Source: Parasphingorhabdus flavimaris (GTDB taxonomy: Bacteria > Pseudomonadota > Alphaproteobacteria > Sphingomonadales > Sphingomonadaceae). Taken from it: a DNA stretch of 64,000 bases. Every line of letters begins with the position of its first letter. Position 1 is the first letter of the stretch. The stretch is from NCBI RefSeq assembly GCF_013371215.1, contig NZ_JABWMH010000005.1:62001-126000 (forward strand), in the 5' to 3' direction. The notes under the pieces are model-generated. The model ran no database searches and was not told the origin of the DNA. It saw only the letters and a list, made by a program, of their open reading frames with translations. The position numbers and the translations under genes were made by a program. Shown one piece after another: positions 8,932-17,970 of this stretch.

Positions 8932-10032
8932 ATGAATGATAATATTAACGGTGAAGCGCGCCGCAGATCGATTTTGGGCTCAATTTTGAACATGGCCGGC
9001 CCCTGGGGCAACGACGGTGGCGGCAATGATGGCGGCAACGGCAATGGCGGCGGCCCCCGCAATCCGTGGGGCAATCCTCCCGGCGGTTCTTCCGGCGGCG
9101 GGCGCAAGGGCGCCGGCTCGCTAGAGGAATTGTTCAAGAAAGGAACCGGCGGCGGTTTCAAGGGCGGCATGCCATCACGTCCGGGCGGACGCCCCTGGTG
9201 GCCTGTCCTGCTGATCGGCTTTATCATCCTCTGGGTCCTGCTGAGCAGCATCCACCGGATCAGCCCGCAGGAACGCGGCGTCGTGACATTCCTGGGTTCC
9301 TATTCCCGGACCATGCAGCCCGGCCTGCACTTCTCGCTCCCCAGTCCGGTCGAACAGGTTACCAAGCTTGATGTCGAAGACATCCGGACCATCGACATAC
9401 CGGAAGGTGAAACCGAAAAGCTGATCCTGACCGGCGACCAGAATATCGTCGATCTAGCATATTCGGTGCGCTGGAACATCAAGGCACCCGAACTGTTCCT
9501 TTTCCAGATCGCCGAACCGGAAGAAACCATTCGGGAAGTGGCCGAAGCAGCGATGCGCGCGTCGGTTGCCAATTTCACTCTTGATGACACGATCGGATCC
9601 GAACGGACCGAAATCGAACAGCAGGTCGAACGCAATATGCAGCAATTGCTCGACGGCTATGGTGCCGGTGTCGTCATTCGCGGTATCGCTATCAAGAAGG
9701 CCGATCCTCCCGCCAAGGTCAATGATGCCTTCAAGGAAGTGTCCGCTGCCCAGCAGACCGCGCAAACCTATCTCAACGAAGCCCGCGCCTATGCGCAGCA
9801 GCTGACCGCTCAGGCGCAAGGCGAATCTGCGGCCTTTGACAAGGTTTACGAGGAATATCGGCTGGCCCCGACGGTGACGAGACAGCGCATGTATTATGAA
9901 ACGATGGAGCGCGTTCTGTCCAAGGTCGACAAGACGGTGGTCGAAGCACGAGGCGTTACCCCTTATCTGGCGTTGCCGGAATTGAAGAAACGGTCGCAGC
10001 AACAGCCCATTACAACCGTGGAGGGCAAATGA
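8932..10032 (+). CDS. hflK: HflK, membrane protease-modulator subunit (SPFH/prohibitin)
   Basis: A 366-residue HflK homologue, partner of HflC in the cage complex that surrounds the FtsH protease. The N-terminus is a Gly/Asn-rich cytoplasmic segment with repeated GGN-type motifs (about residues 24-60). One transmembrane helix follows ('WWPVLLIGFIILWVLL'), then the SPFH domain from 'RISPQERGVVTFLGSYSRT' and an Ala/Gln-rich coiled coil near residues 265-310. The start at 8932 has a modest AAGAAG ribosome-binding sequence; ATG 8992 is an alternative with no visible Shine-Dalgarno. The last bases overlap hflC (ATGA). Confidence 0.94.
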   Translation: MNDNINGEARRRSILGSILNMAGPWGNDGGGNDGGNGNGGGPRNPWGNPPGGSSGGGRKGAGSLEELFKKGTGGGFKGGMPSRPGGRPWWPVLLIGFIILWVLLSSIHRISPQERGVVTFLGSYSRTMQPGLHFSLPSPVEQVTKLDVEDIRTIDIPEGETEKLILTGDQNIVDLAYSVRWNIKAPELFLFQIAEPEETIREVAEAAMRASVANFTLDDTIGSERTEIEQQVERNMQQLLDGYGAGVVIRGIAIKKADPPAKVNDAFKEVSAAQQTAQTYLNEARAYAQQLTAQAQGESAAFDKVYEEYRLAPTVTRQRMYYETMERVLSKVDKTVVEARGVTPYLALPELKKRSQQQPITTVEGK

Positions 10033-10883
10033 TGAACCGGATTTTCCAGAACCCAGTCGCGCTCGGCGTGATCGTTATCGCAGCCCTGTTCACCTTGCTG
10101 AATACGCTTATCATCGTGCCGGAAACCCGCCAGGGCGTGGTCGTCCGTTTCGGTGAACCGGTGCGCATCATCAACCGTTACCAGAATGGCGTCCCTTTCG
10201 GACAGACCGGTGCCGGCCTGTTGCCCAAAATACCGTTCATCGAACAGGTCGTCTGGATCGACAAGCGTATCCGCGACGTCGAGATGGAACAGCAGCAAGT
10301 GCTGTCGACCGACCAGCTTCGTCTGCAGGTCGACGCCTTTGCCCGCTTCCGGATCACCGATCCGCTGCGCATGTATATCGCGGCTGGTAGCGAAGAGCGG
10401 GTTTCGGACGAACTGAGACCTATTCTCGGTTCTGCCCTCAGAAACGAACTCGGCAAACGTCCGTTCGCCGCCTTGCTTAGCCCGGAACGCGGTCAGGTGA
10501 TGGACAATATCCAGGCCGGTCTCAACCGGGTTGCGCGGCAATATGGTGCGGAGATTGTCGACGTGCGGATCAAGCGCGCCGATCTGCCCGACGGCACGCC
10601 GCTGGACAGCGCTTACGAAAGAATGCGGACCGCGCGTGACCAGGAAGCCCGGACCATCCGTGCCCAGGGCGCAAAGCAGGCGCAGATCATCCGCGCGGAA
10701 GCCGATGCGAGCGCCGCCCGGACCTATGCGGAAAGCTTTGGCAAGGACCCGCAATTCTATGATTTCTACCGCGCCATGAAAAGCTATGAAACGACCTTCC
10801 TGCCGAGCAATTCGGACGGTCCGCAAAGCTCGTTCGTCCTGTCGCCGGACAATGAATATCTGCGTCAGTTCCGGGGACAATAG
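10029..10883 (+). CDS. hflC: HflC, membrane protease-modulator subunit (SPFH/prohibitin)
   Basis: A 284-residue HflC homologue. It has an N-terminal signal-anchor helix (about residues 8-28), then 'VPETRQGVVVRFGEPVRII' opening the SPFH domain, 'DQLRLQVDAFARFRITDPL', and the coiled-coil region 'QGAKQAQIIRAEADASAAR'. HflK and HflC together restrain FtsH proteolysis of membrane proteins. The start ATG at 10029 overlaps the hflK TGA by 4 bp; a second ATG follows immediately at 10032 and could be used instead. No obvious terminator lies directly behind the gene; a 275-bp gap separates it from the HtrA gene. Confidence 0.94.
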   Translation: MMNRIFQNPVALGVIVIAALFTLLNTLIIVPETRQGVVVRFGEPVRIINRYQNGVPFGQTGAGLLPKIPFIEQVVWIDKRIRDVEMEQQQVLSTDQLRLQVDAFARFRITDPLRMYIAAGSEERVSDELRPILGSALRNELGKRPFAALLSPERGQVMDNIQAGLNRVARQYGAEIVDVRIKRADLPDGTPLDSAYERMRTARDQEARTIRAQGAKQAQIIRAEADASAARTYAESFGKDPQFYDFYRAMKSYETTFLPSNSDGPQSSFVLSPDNEYLRQFRGQ

Positions 10884-11158
10884 TCGCCGCCGGAAGGCGA
10901 TCGACTACATTTGTCGTCTTTTCTGCACAGAGTCGGATTTTTTCGACCAGGGACGATTCGCGGGTTGCGAAAAGGCTTTGACGCACCCAAATAGGTTGTC
11001 ATCGGAAGTGCCTCGCCGCTCTGCGCTTAAGATCGGCGAACAAATATGCTAATATTCAATTTCCGTTCATGAAAATCGCGCCATTGTTTTTGTGATTTTG
11101 AACGGATTTGGCGGCAGACATCTATTTCTCCCGCCAGAATTTTGAGAGGAAAATATCA

Positions 11159-12700
11159 GTGCGTTACGCTTACGGAATTTCAACAGCTTTGCTTTTGGCC
11201 GGCAGTGCAGCAACCTTGACCGGCGTCGTTCCGGCGGGTGCCCAGACCGCCGCCAACGACAGCTCGGTGATGCGCAATGTGGCACCGCGTGCCAATGCAC
11301 CGATGAGCTTTGCAGATCTGACCGAACAGTTGCAGCCCGCTGTGGTCAATATCTCGACCACCCAGCGCGTCCGGGTGAACAACAGCAATCCTTTCGCCGG
11401 CACTCCTTTCGGCAGCCTGTTCGGCAACCCCCAGGGCGGCAACGGCGGTGCACAGACCCGCGAAGCCCAGTCGCTGGGTTCCGGCTTCATCATTTCAGCC
11501 GATGGCTATGTCGTCACCAACAACCATGTCGTTGCGCCGGGCAACCGAAATGCAACGATTGAATCGATCAAGGTGATCATGCCGGACCGCACCGAATATG
11601 AAGCCGAGCTGGTCGGACGCGATGCCGCTTCGGATATTGCTGTCCTGAAGATCAAGTCATCCAGGCCGCTGCCGTTCGTCAAGTTCGGTGACAGCAACGC
11701 AACCCGCGTCGGTGACTGGGTGATTGCGATCGGCAATCCTTTCGGGCTGGGCGGGACCGTTACCACCGGTATCATATCTGCCATCCACCGGAACACCGGC
11801 CAGGGCGGCGCCTATGACCGTTTCCTGCAGACCGACGCCTCGATCAACCGCGGCAATAGCGGCGGACCGATGTTCGATCTCAACGGTAATGTCATCGGCA
11901 TCAACAACGCGATCATTTCGCCGACCGGCGGCAATGTCGGTATCGGCTTTGCCATCCCCGCCGAAGTCGCGGTGCCGATTGTCGAAACCTTGAAAAAGGG
12001 CCAGTCAATCGAACGCGGCTATCTCGGCGTCCAGATCAGCGCCCTTTCGGAAGACCTGGCCGACTCGCTTGGCCTCGAAAAGAATCGCGGAGAATTTGTC
12101 CAGCGCGTCGAACCGGGCGAAGCAGCGCAGAAAGCCGGTATTCAGGCAGGTGACGTGATCACCAAGGTGAACGGCAAGACCGTTACCCCGGATCAGACCC
12201 TGTCCTATCTGGTGGCGAATCTTCCGGTCGGTACCGACGTTCCGATCGAACTGATGCGCGGCGGCAAGACAATCAAGGTCAATGCCAAGCTTGGCAAACG
12301 TCCGTCCGAAGAAGAACTGGCCGGCAGCACGTTCGATCCCGATGCGGAAGACAATGCGATGGGCCAGAATGACGATGGCGCCAGCGCGCAGGCGACCGCC
12401 GACGCACTCGGACTGTCGGTTGTCGACCTGACACCGACAATCGCGCGCCAGATCGGTGTCCCATCGACCCAAAAGGGTGTCGTCGTATCGACGGTCAACC
12501 CGAACAGCGATGCCGCTCAAAAGGGCATCAGGCGCGGTTTTCTGATCACCAGCGTCAACCGTCAGCCGGTTGAAACCGCGGCCGACCTGGACAAGGCGAT
12601 CAACACGGCGAAAAGCTCGAATCGCGAAGCTGTGCTGCTGCAAATCCGGCGCGGCGCCCGCGATCCGCAATTTGTCGCGGTCCGTCTGCAGGATGACTAG
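11159..12700 (+). CDS. htrA: HtrA/DegP-family periplasmic serine protease with two PDZ domains
   Basis: A 513-residue Do-type protease and chaperone of the cell envelope. After a signal peptide (about residues 1-29, ending AGA) comes a trypsin-like domain with the catalytic triad His123 ('VVTNNHVV'), Asp159 ('ASDIAVLKI') and Ser234 ('NRGNSGGPMFD'). PDZ domain 1 follows from about 280 and PDZ domain 2 near 410-505. I chose GTG 11159 because it is preceded by GAGAGGA with 8-bp spacing and yields an intact signal peptide; the upstream TTG at 11108 would put charged residues before it. The 275-bp region in front is the likely promoter region and contains no gene. Confidence 0.93.
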   Translation: MRYAYGISTALLLAGSAATLTGVVPAGAQTAANDSSVMRNVAPRANAPMSFADLTEQLQPAVVNISTTQRVRVNNSNPFAGTPFGSLFGNPQGGNGGAQTREAQSLGSGFIISADGYVVTNNHVVAPGNRNATIESIKVIMPDRTEYEAELVGRDAASDIAVLKIKSSRPLPFVKFGDSNATRVGDWVIAIGNPFGLGGTVTTGIISAIHRNTGQGGAYDRFLQTDASINRGNSGGPMFDLNGNVIGINNAIISPTGGNVGIGFAIPAEVAVPIVETLKKGQSIERGYLGVQISALSEDLADSLGLEKNRGEFVQRVEPGEAAQKAGIQAGDVITKVNGKTVTPDQTLSYLVANLPVGTDVPIELMRGGKTIKVNAKLGKRPSEEELAGSTFDPDAEDNAMGQNDDGASAQATADALGLSVVDLTPTIARQIGVPSTQKGVVVSTVNPNSDAAQKGIRRGFLITSVNRQPVETAADLDKAINTAKSSNREAVLLQIRRGARDPQFVAVRLQDD

Positions 12701-12723
12701 GCACTTCTAAACAAATGTAACTG

Positions 12724-12757
12724 AAAAAGGCCGGTGCTTGACGCCGGCCTTTTTTTT
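12724..12757 (+). terminator. rho-independent terminator after htrA
   Basis: AGGCCGG pairs with CCGGCCT across a 9-base loop and is followed by eight T residues. The 5' side carries AAAAA, so the hairpin could also work on the other strand. It lies 24 bp after the htrA stop. Confidence 0.9.
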
Positions 12758-12804
12758 GCGTCAAGCTGGCCGCAAGTTTACAAACCGATTGAGGGAATCC
12801 GCCA

Positions 12805-14385
12805 ATGACCGCTGCAACAGATATTTTTCTCGGACTGGGTGGCGGTGAGCGGCAAAGCCTCGCCCTCTCCCGCGCCAACCGGCACGGCCTGATCGCCGGC
12901 GCCACCGGTACCGGCAAAACCGTCACGCTGCAGGGGCTCGCGGAAAGTTTTTCCGCCAACGGCGTCCCGGTCTTTGTCGCCGATGTCAAAGGCGATCTGT
13001 CCGGCGTCTCGATGTCGGGTTCCCCGCAATTCAAACATGCCGACAAGCTTGAGGAACGCGCGACGGAGCTCGGCATGAGCGATTATGCCTATTCCGACAA
13101 TCCTGCCGTTTTCTGGGACCTTTATGGCAAACAGGGCCATCCGATCCGCACCACCATCACGGAGATGGGGCCACTCCTGCTCGCTCGTCTGATGGATTTG
13201 AACGACACCCAGGAAGGCGTGCTCAATATCGTGTTCCGTTTTGCCGATGAGCAAGGCCTGCTGCTGCTCAACCTCGACGATCTGCAGTCGATGCTGGCTT
13301 ATACCGCAGAGAACGCAAAGCAGCTATCGGCCAAATATGGCAATGTCAGCAAGGCCAGTGTCGGCGCGATCCAGCGCCAGTTGCTGCAACTCGACAGCCA
13401 GGGTGCCGGCCAGTTTTTTGGCGAACCCGCTCTGGAAATCGATGATTTCATCAGATGCGACGACCAGGGGCGCGGCTATATCAACGTGCTCGCTGCCGAT
13501 CAGCTGATGCGCAGCCCGAAACTCTACGCGACATTCCTGCTCTGGTTGCTGGCCGAATTGTTCGAGACCCTGCCGGAGGTCGGCGATCCAACCAAGCCGA
13601 AGCTGGTTTTCTTCTTCGACGAAGCCCACCTGCTTTTCGACGATGCGCCCAAGGCGCTGGAAGACAAGATCGAGCAGGTCGTCCGTCTGATCCGGTCCAA
13701 GGGCGTCGGTGTCTTCTTCGTCACCCAGAACCCGATCGACATTCCACAGAAAATAGCCGGCCAGCTGGGCAACCGCGTGCAGCATGCTTTGCGTGCCTTC
13801 ACCCCCCGCGACAAGAAGGCGATCAAGGCCGCTGCCGACACGTTCCGGATCAACCCCGATCTCGACGTCGAGGAGGCGATCACCGAATTGCGGGTCGGCG
13901 AGGCGCTGGTCTCGACCCTGCTGGAGGACGGTGCTCCCTCGATAGTCCAGCGCACCCTGATCAAGCCGCCGCGCTCCCGCCTCGGACCGGTCACCGCCAA
14001 GGAACGCGCGATCATCGGTTCCATTTCACCTTATGACGGCAAATATGACGTAGAGGTCGACAGGAATAGCGCCGAGGAAATCCTGGCGCAAAAGGTCATC
14101 GACGCCACGGAGACGGCGAAGGAGGTCGAGGAAAAGGGCGAAGCCGAGGTCGGCAAGCGGTCGCGCAAGACCAAGAGTATCTGGGAAAAGGCCTTCAGCC
14201 GCGGCGCAAAGGTCGCGATGGGTTCAGCGGCGGGCATGGCCGCGTCGACAATGCTCGGCAAGAAATCCCGGGCCAATCCGATGCGGACCGGCGTTACGTC
14301 TGCGGTGGGTTCGGTGGTTACGGACCTTGCCGGGCCGGTTGCCGGACGCTTCGTTCGCAACCTGATCGGCGGGTTGATGCGTTAG
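12805..14385 (+). CDS. HerA-like ATPase, DUF853 family (YjgR-type)
   Basis: A 526-residue P-loop ATPase of the HerA/FtsK superfamily, DUF853 branch. Walker A is '[17 protein letters not shown]' near residue 33, then '[12 protein letters not shown]'; Walker B is '[12 protein letters not shown]' near 270; '[12 protein letters not shown]' carries the sensor region and '[16 protein letters not shown]' an arginine-finger-like segment. The C-terminal 80 residues are Lys/Ala-rich and variable. DNA-pumping or helicase activity is inferred from HerA; no nurA partner is nearby, and the family's role is uncertain. It starts 45 bp after the htrA terminator and is probably transcribed alone. Confidence 0.9.
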   Translation: MTAATDIFLGLGGGERQSLALSRANRHGLIAGATGTGKTVTLQGLAESFSANGVPVFVADVKGDLSGVSMSGSPQFKHADKLEERATELGMSDYAYSDNPAVFWDLYGKQGHPIRTTITEMGPLLLARLMDLNDTQEGVLNIVFRFADEQGLLLLNLDDLQSMLAYTAENAKQLSAKYGNVSKASVGAIQRQLLQLDSQGAGQFFGEPALEIDDFIRCDDQGRGYINVLAADQLMRSPKLYATFLLWLLAELFETLPEVGDPTKPKLVFFFDEAHLLFDDAPKALEDKIEQVVRLIRSKGVGVFFVTQNPIDIPQKIAGQLGNRVQHALRAFTPRDKKAIKAAADTFRINPDLDVEEAITELRVGEALVSTLLEDGAPSIVQRTLIKPPRSRLGPVTAKERAIIGSISPYDGKYDVEVDRNSAEEILAQKVIDATETAKEVEEKGEAEVGKRSRKTKSIWEKAFSRGAKVAMGSAAGMAASTMLGKKSRANPMRTGVTSAVGSVVTDLAGPVAGRFVRNLIGGLMR

Positions 14386-14433
14386 CCGCCGCCGCGCTGC
14401 GCTACAAATGCGCGGCGCAAGGGCTGGCATTTT

Positions 14434-14826
14434 CTAGCCGAAGAATTTCGCGACAATATCTTTCGCGAGACGGGTCGGGCGCAGGGTGTCGGCATCGATA
14501 CAGCACCAGCTCGACTGCACTTCCGCGAGCACTTCTTCGCCGCGACGGATGACAGTGCTGTAGAAGGCGCGGGCACCGTGGACTTTCTCCAGCAGCACTT
14601 CGGCAATTACATCATCCTCGAGAAAAGCCGGCTTGCGGTAGGTAATCTCGTGTTTGAGGGCGACCCACAAATGGGCAGTCACCGCTTCTGACGGCGCGAT
14701 TTTCTGCCAGTGCGCGATCACGGCATCCTGCACCCAGGTCAGATAATTGGCATTGTTCACATGGCCCATGAAATCGATATCGCCGGGCTGAATCGCAATG
14801 CTGTGATGGTGCGGAATGCTGCTCAT
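14434..14826 (-). CDS. 4HBT-type acyl-CoA thioesterase
   Basis: A 130-residue single hot-dog-fold protein. The motif 'GDIDFMGHVNNANYLTWVQDA' (residues about 15-35, cited to 20 and beyond by position only) contains the Asp and the 'GHVNN' helix start characteristic of 4-hydroxybenzoyl-CoA/YbgC-type thioesterases. 'EITYRKPAFLEDDVIAE' and 'FYSTVIRRGEEVLAEVQSSW' are the matching beta strands. It presumably hydrolyses acyl-CoA or acyl-ACP esters in the cytoplasm; the chain length is unknown. It is separated by 81 bp from the GST-like gene and reads toward the HerA-like gene. Confidence 0.87.
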   Translation of the reverse strand: MSSIPHHHSIAIQPGDIDFMGHVNNANYLTWVQDAVIAHWQKIAPSEAVTAHLWVALKHEITYRKPAFLEDDVIAEVLLEKVHGARAFYSTVIRRGEEVLAEVQSSWCCIDADTLRPTRLAKDIVAKFFG

Positions 14827-14907
14827 GAACCTGACAATAAGAATTGCGGAGGCCGATTGATAGGGTAAACTGGATTATTGTTGCAAATTCCCGGACGGTT
14901 CCCAGTT

Positions 14908-15996
14908 TCAACCCAGCGAAAGCCGGAAATTCTCGAACCGCAATGGCCGTTCCATTGTGAAATTCCGGAAGGTCGATGCGCCATTGACCGTTGATAGAAA
15001 TTCATCTGCCGCAGATTTGTCGCCGCCTTCCAGGCCCCGATAATAGTCGAGAGCGCGCTGCAACATCCACAGGCTGAACGGTGCCGCGATCCGCTGGCCG
15101 CTGACGCCTTCGATCGTAAATTCAGCCATGCCGACGGCACGCGGCAATTCGGTTTCCGGATTGGCTTCGGACCAGCTCGCCAGCATGTCCGCGGTGGTCT
15201 GGAGAAACGGCATCTGCTCGTCCATCATCCGCTCGAGCACGGGGATCAATGTCTCCGGCACTTCGTCATTCGGCAGAAATTCTCCCGATAGCGGCGCCTG
15301 GACATCGACCATCCGTTCGACCCAGGCGGCAACCCGCGGGGCCAGGCGCTTCATGATCGCGCCCGACGCAGGATCCCGGTAGAGATGGGCGTATAGCGGT
15401 CCGATCAGGCCATAGTCGCCGATCGACGGACGCGAGCCGAACAGATAATCATGGACCGAAAAATGCGCGTCGAGATCGGCGAGCAATGCTTCATAACCGG
15501 CTTCAATGGCCGGAATGGTTTGCGGATTAATGCCCAGAACCGGGCAAAATCCCTTGAAATTGGCGCCCCGCTCGCGACCGATTGCCAGCTGCTCTTCCTT
15601 GCTGGCATCCGGCGCCGCGGTCGCGCCAAATTCGCCATAGACCCATTCTTCGTTATAATTCCACCGGTAGTGCATCGCCGGTATCACCAGCCATTCATCA
15701 CCGAACAGCTCCAGCAGCAATGCCGCCAGCCGCTGTTTCGGCGTCTCGGGATAGACCGAAGGGCCGCCGATCGTCGCCTCGTAATGGTCGATGATCAACG
15801 TCGTGTCCTGAAGCGTTTCACCCTCTTCGGTTTCCATCACCGGGATCACCGGCCGCCCGACCTTGGGAACGATGATCCTCTTGTAGACATCGGTGGAACT
15901 CAGGATTTCTTCGTAATCCACGCCCTTCCAGTCGAGATAGGCCCGGGCCTTGCCGGAATAGAGGGACAGCGGCGCCGCGTATAATTTATGGGCCAT
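14908..15996 (-). CDS. glutathione S-transferase-like protein with extended C-terminus
   Basis: A 362-residue protein. The first 80 residues are a thioredoxin-like GST N-domain ('LYAAPLSLYSGKARAYLDWK', then 'VPKVGRPVIPVME' with the cis-Pro, and 'LQDTTLIIDHYEA'). An all-helical C-domain follows, with 'HDYLFGSRPSIGDYGLIGPLY' as its conserved N-cap motif region. About 120 additional residues extend beyond a usual 210-240-residue GST; their function is unknown. The start at 15996 (MAHKLYAAP) shares one base with the queF stop (TGATG), so it is coupled to queF. Whether it really uses glutathione cannot be told. Confidence 0.83.
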   Translation of the reverse strand: MAHKLYAAPLSLYSGKARAYLDWKGVDYEEILSSTDVYKRIIVPKVGRPVIPVMETEEGETLQDTTLIIDHYEATIGGPSVYPETPKQRLAALLLELFGDEWLVIPAMHYRWNYNEEWVYGEFGATAAPDASKEEQLAIGRERGANFKGFCPVLGINPQTIPAIEAGYEALLADLDAHFSVHDYLFGSRPSIGDYGLIGPLYAHLYRDPASGAIMKRLAPRVAAWVERMVDVQAPLSGEFLPNDEVPETLIPVLERMMDEQMPFLQTTADMLASWSEANPETELPRAVGMAEFTIEGVSGQRIAAPFSLWMLQRALDYYRGLEGGDKSAADEFLSTVNGASTFRNFTMERPLRFENFRLSLG

Positions 15997-16475
15997 CAGC
16001 CGCGTCCGCGATAGGATGCAACGCCCTGATCGGGTATCCACAATCCTTTGGGCGGCTCGTCCGATTGCCAGAACACATCAATCGGTATGCCACCACGCGG
16101 ATACCAGTAACCGCCGATCCGCAGCCATTTCGGTTTCATCTCGTCGAACAGCCGTTTGCCTATCCCCACCGTGCAGTCTTCATGAAAGGCGGCATGATTG
16201 CGGAACGAGCCGAGAAACAGCTTGAGCGACTTGGATTCGACGATGGTTTCCGCCGGGGCATAGTCGATCACCAGATGGGCAAAGTCCGGCTGGCCGGTCA
16301 CCGGGCAAAGCGAGGTAAATTCCGGCACGGCGAAGCGTGTCAGATAGAGTTCGCCTGCGCGGGGATTGGGCACATAATCGAGAATCGCCTCTTCCGGAGA
16401 AGAGGGCATAGCGCTGACCTGGCCCAGAAATTTCGGGGCAGATGGTGAGGAGGGGTCATTTGTCATTCCGATCAT
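15996..16475 (-). CDS. queF: NADPH-dependent 7-cyano-7-deazaguanine reductase (preQ0 reductase)
   Basis: A 159-residue short-form QueF, which reduces preQ0 to preQ1 in queuosine synthesis using NADPH. Visible are the catalytic Cys in '[18 protein letters not shown]', the QueF motif '[20 protein letters not shown]' that binds NADPH, and the downstream 'HEDC' with the conserved acid. It is a tunnelling-fold enzyme related to GTP cyclohydrolase I. Starts at ATG 16475 or ATG 16466 (MTNDPSSP) are both possible. The final TGA overlaps the start of the GST-like gene. Later queuosine steps are encoded elsewhere in the window (tgt, queA). Confidence 0.94.
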   Translation of the reverse strand: MIGMTNDPSSPSAPKFLGQVSAMPSSPEEAILDYVPNPRAGELYLTRFAVPEFTSLCPVTGQPDFAHLVIDYAPAETIVESKSLKLFLGSFRNHAAFHEDCTVGIGKRLFDEMKPKWLRIGGYWYPRGGIPIDVFWQSDEPPKGLWIPDQGVASYRGRG

Positions 16476-16556
16476 CTAATGCACGGGGCGCTTCATGTCA
16501 TCACCCCTGGTGCATTCATCGACGGTTCAGCGCATCGGGCCGCAAATCGCCGAGAG

Positions 16557-17777
16557 ATGAACAGGGATATGGTTGTTTTTCAGACGGTCGCACATATTGG
16601 CTTGAGGATGATTTTGGCGGGCGCGGCAGCGGCACTGTTCCCGAGCGCGACCGCTATCGCGCAGGTGTCCAGCGAAGACCCGCTGCCCAATCCCCGACCC
16701 CGGTCTTCGCTGGAGAATTATTCGCTACCGCCCGGCCCGGATCAGACATCGGACCAGAATGTCCTGCAGGGACCAGTTGACGAGGAAATTCCGCTGGCCC
16801 GCCCACCTGTTGTTGCGCCAGGCCCAGCCCCAGCCCCAGCCAGAGCGCCAGCCAGAGCGCCAGCGCGATCCGATAGTGAAAATTCCGGCCCTGCAGACAG
16901 CGAAAGCAGTCCAGCGCGGACACCGGTCAGACAGGCCCCGCCCCGCCCCGGGACCACCGAAGCGGTGACGCCGATGGAACCGCAACCGGCGCGCGAGGAA
17001 CCCGCAGCGGCAACAGCAGAGCGGCCCTCAGCGCCCGACCGGACAATCACGGAGACCGAAGCAAATCCGGCGCCGCCCGAAGCTCTGGCAAAGCCTGAAG
17101 CGCCCGATCCGCCTGACCGGGCGAATGACTGGCTGCTGTTGCTGGTCGCAGCACTGTTTTTTGCGATGCTGAGCGGGATATATCTGTGGCGCACATATCG
17201 CGCGCGCTCCAGGGTTACGAAGGCTGTCCGGATTGATGCCCTCAAAGCCGGCCCGGCTGTTCCAGCTGAAATTCAGCCGGCACCTGCCCCAATGGCGCCG
17301 GTCATCGCGATAGGCTTTGAGCCCCGAAAGGCCAATGCGACCCTGTTCAATGCAGTGGTGGGATTCGAGCTGACACTCTCCAATCAGGGCGATGACGCTC
17401 TGACGGACATCAGGGTTGACGGCGCCATGGTTCAGGCGGCAAAAAATGGCAGCGGCGCTCCCTTGTCGGGCGATCTCGCGCCATTGCAGGTCATTCCCAG
17501 CCTGCGGGCCGGCGAGACCGAAACGGTCATCTCCGAATTGCGGATCCCCCTGACCAGCATCGATCCGATCAAATTCCGTTCGCAAGCCCTGTTCGTTCCA
17601 TTGGTGCAAATTTCGATTAAATATACCGATGGCGCAGGCTTCGAACATTTTCAGACGGCCGCCTATCTGGTCGGCCAGGAGCATCAGCCACAGCGCCCGA
17701 AAATGGCACCGTTCCGGCTGGACTTGGGCCCCCGCAGCTTTGCCCCGCTTGGTCACCGCCGGCTCGCCGAGGGATGA
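16557..17777 (+). CDS. secreted/anchored Pro-Ala-rich membrane protein, unknown function
   Basis: About 406 residues. There is an N-terminal hydrophobic export signal ending near 'ATAIAQ'. A long low-complexity Pro/Ala/Arg/Glu region follows (about residues 45-205), including tandem PARA-type units, and then one transmembrane helix ('NDWLLLLVAALFFAMLSGIY' near 210-230). A folded C-terminal domain of about 160 residues carries 'GFELTLSNQGDDALTDIRVDG', which reads like an immunoglobulin-like beta sandwich. I do not recognise the family. Start choice is uncertain: ATG 16557 or ATG 16569 both precede the signal segment. It diverges from queF and is followed by a possible weak terminator. Confidence 0.75.
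   Translation: MNRDMVVFQTVAHIGLRMILAGAAAALFPSATAIAQVSSEDPLPNPRPRSSLENYSLPPGPDQTSDQNVLQGPVDEEIPLARPPVVAPGPAPAPARAPARAPARSDSENSGPADSESSPARTPVRQAPPRPGTTEAVTPMEPQPAREEPAAATAERPSAPDRTITETEANPAPPEALAKPEAPDPPDRANDWLLLLVAALFFAMLSGIYLWRTYRARSRVTKAVRIDALKAGPAVPAEIQPAPAPMAPVIAIGFEPRKANATLFNAVVGFELTLSNQGDDALTDIRVDGAMVQAAKNGSGAPLSGDLAPLQVIPSLRAGETETVISELRIPLTSIDPIKFRSQALFVPLVQISIKYTDGAGFEHFQTAAYLVGQEHQPQRPKMAPFRLDLGPRSFAPLGHRRLAEG
16821..16865 (+). repeat. short imperfect tandem repeat inside coding sequence
   Basis: The Pro/Ala-rich part of the preceding protein is encoded by back-to-back hexamers and 12-mers of the types CCAGCC and CCAGCCAGAGCG. The 12-mer occurs twice in full. Unit length is a multiple of three, so copy-number change would keep the frame. 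Confidence 0.6.
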
Positions 17778-17815
17778 GATATTCAGGCCCCGCCAGCAGC
17801 CAGAAATGATTGTGG

Positions 17816-17844
17816 CCGAGGTCACAGATCACGGCCTCGGTTTT
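17816..17844 (+). terminator. possible weak terminator
   Basis: CCGAGG at 17816-17821 pairs with CCTCGG at 17835-17840 across a 13-base loop, followed by TTTT. It lies 39 bp after the Pro-Ala-rich membrane protein gene. The stem is short and the T-run minimal. Confidence 0.4.
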
Positions 17845-17970
17845 CCATGTAAAAAGTCCACATAAGCGGTGGATTCGCGGAGCAATGCGATATAGCCTCG
17901 ACGTCAGGAAATCGAATCGCTAGACGGCGGGTCGAAACGCGCAAATATTTGCGGGCATGAGGAGTTTAAT

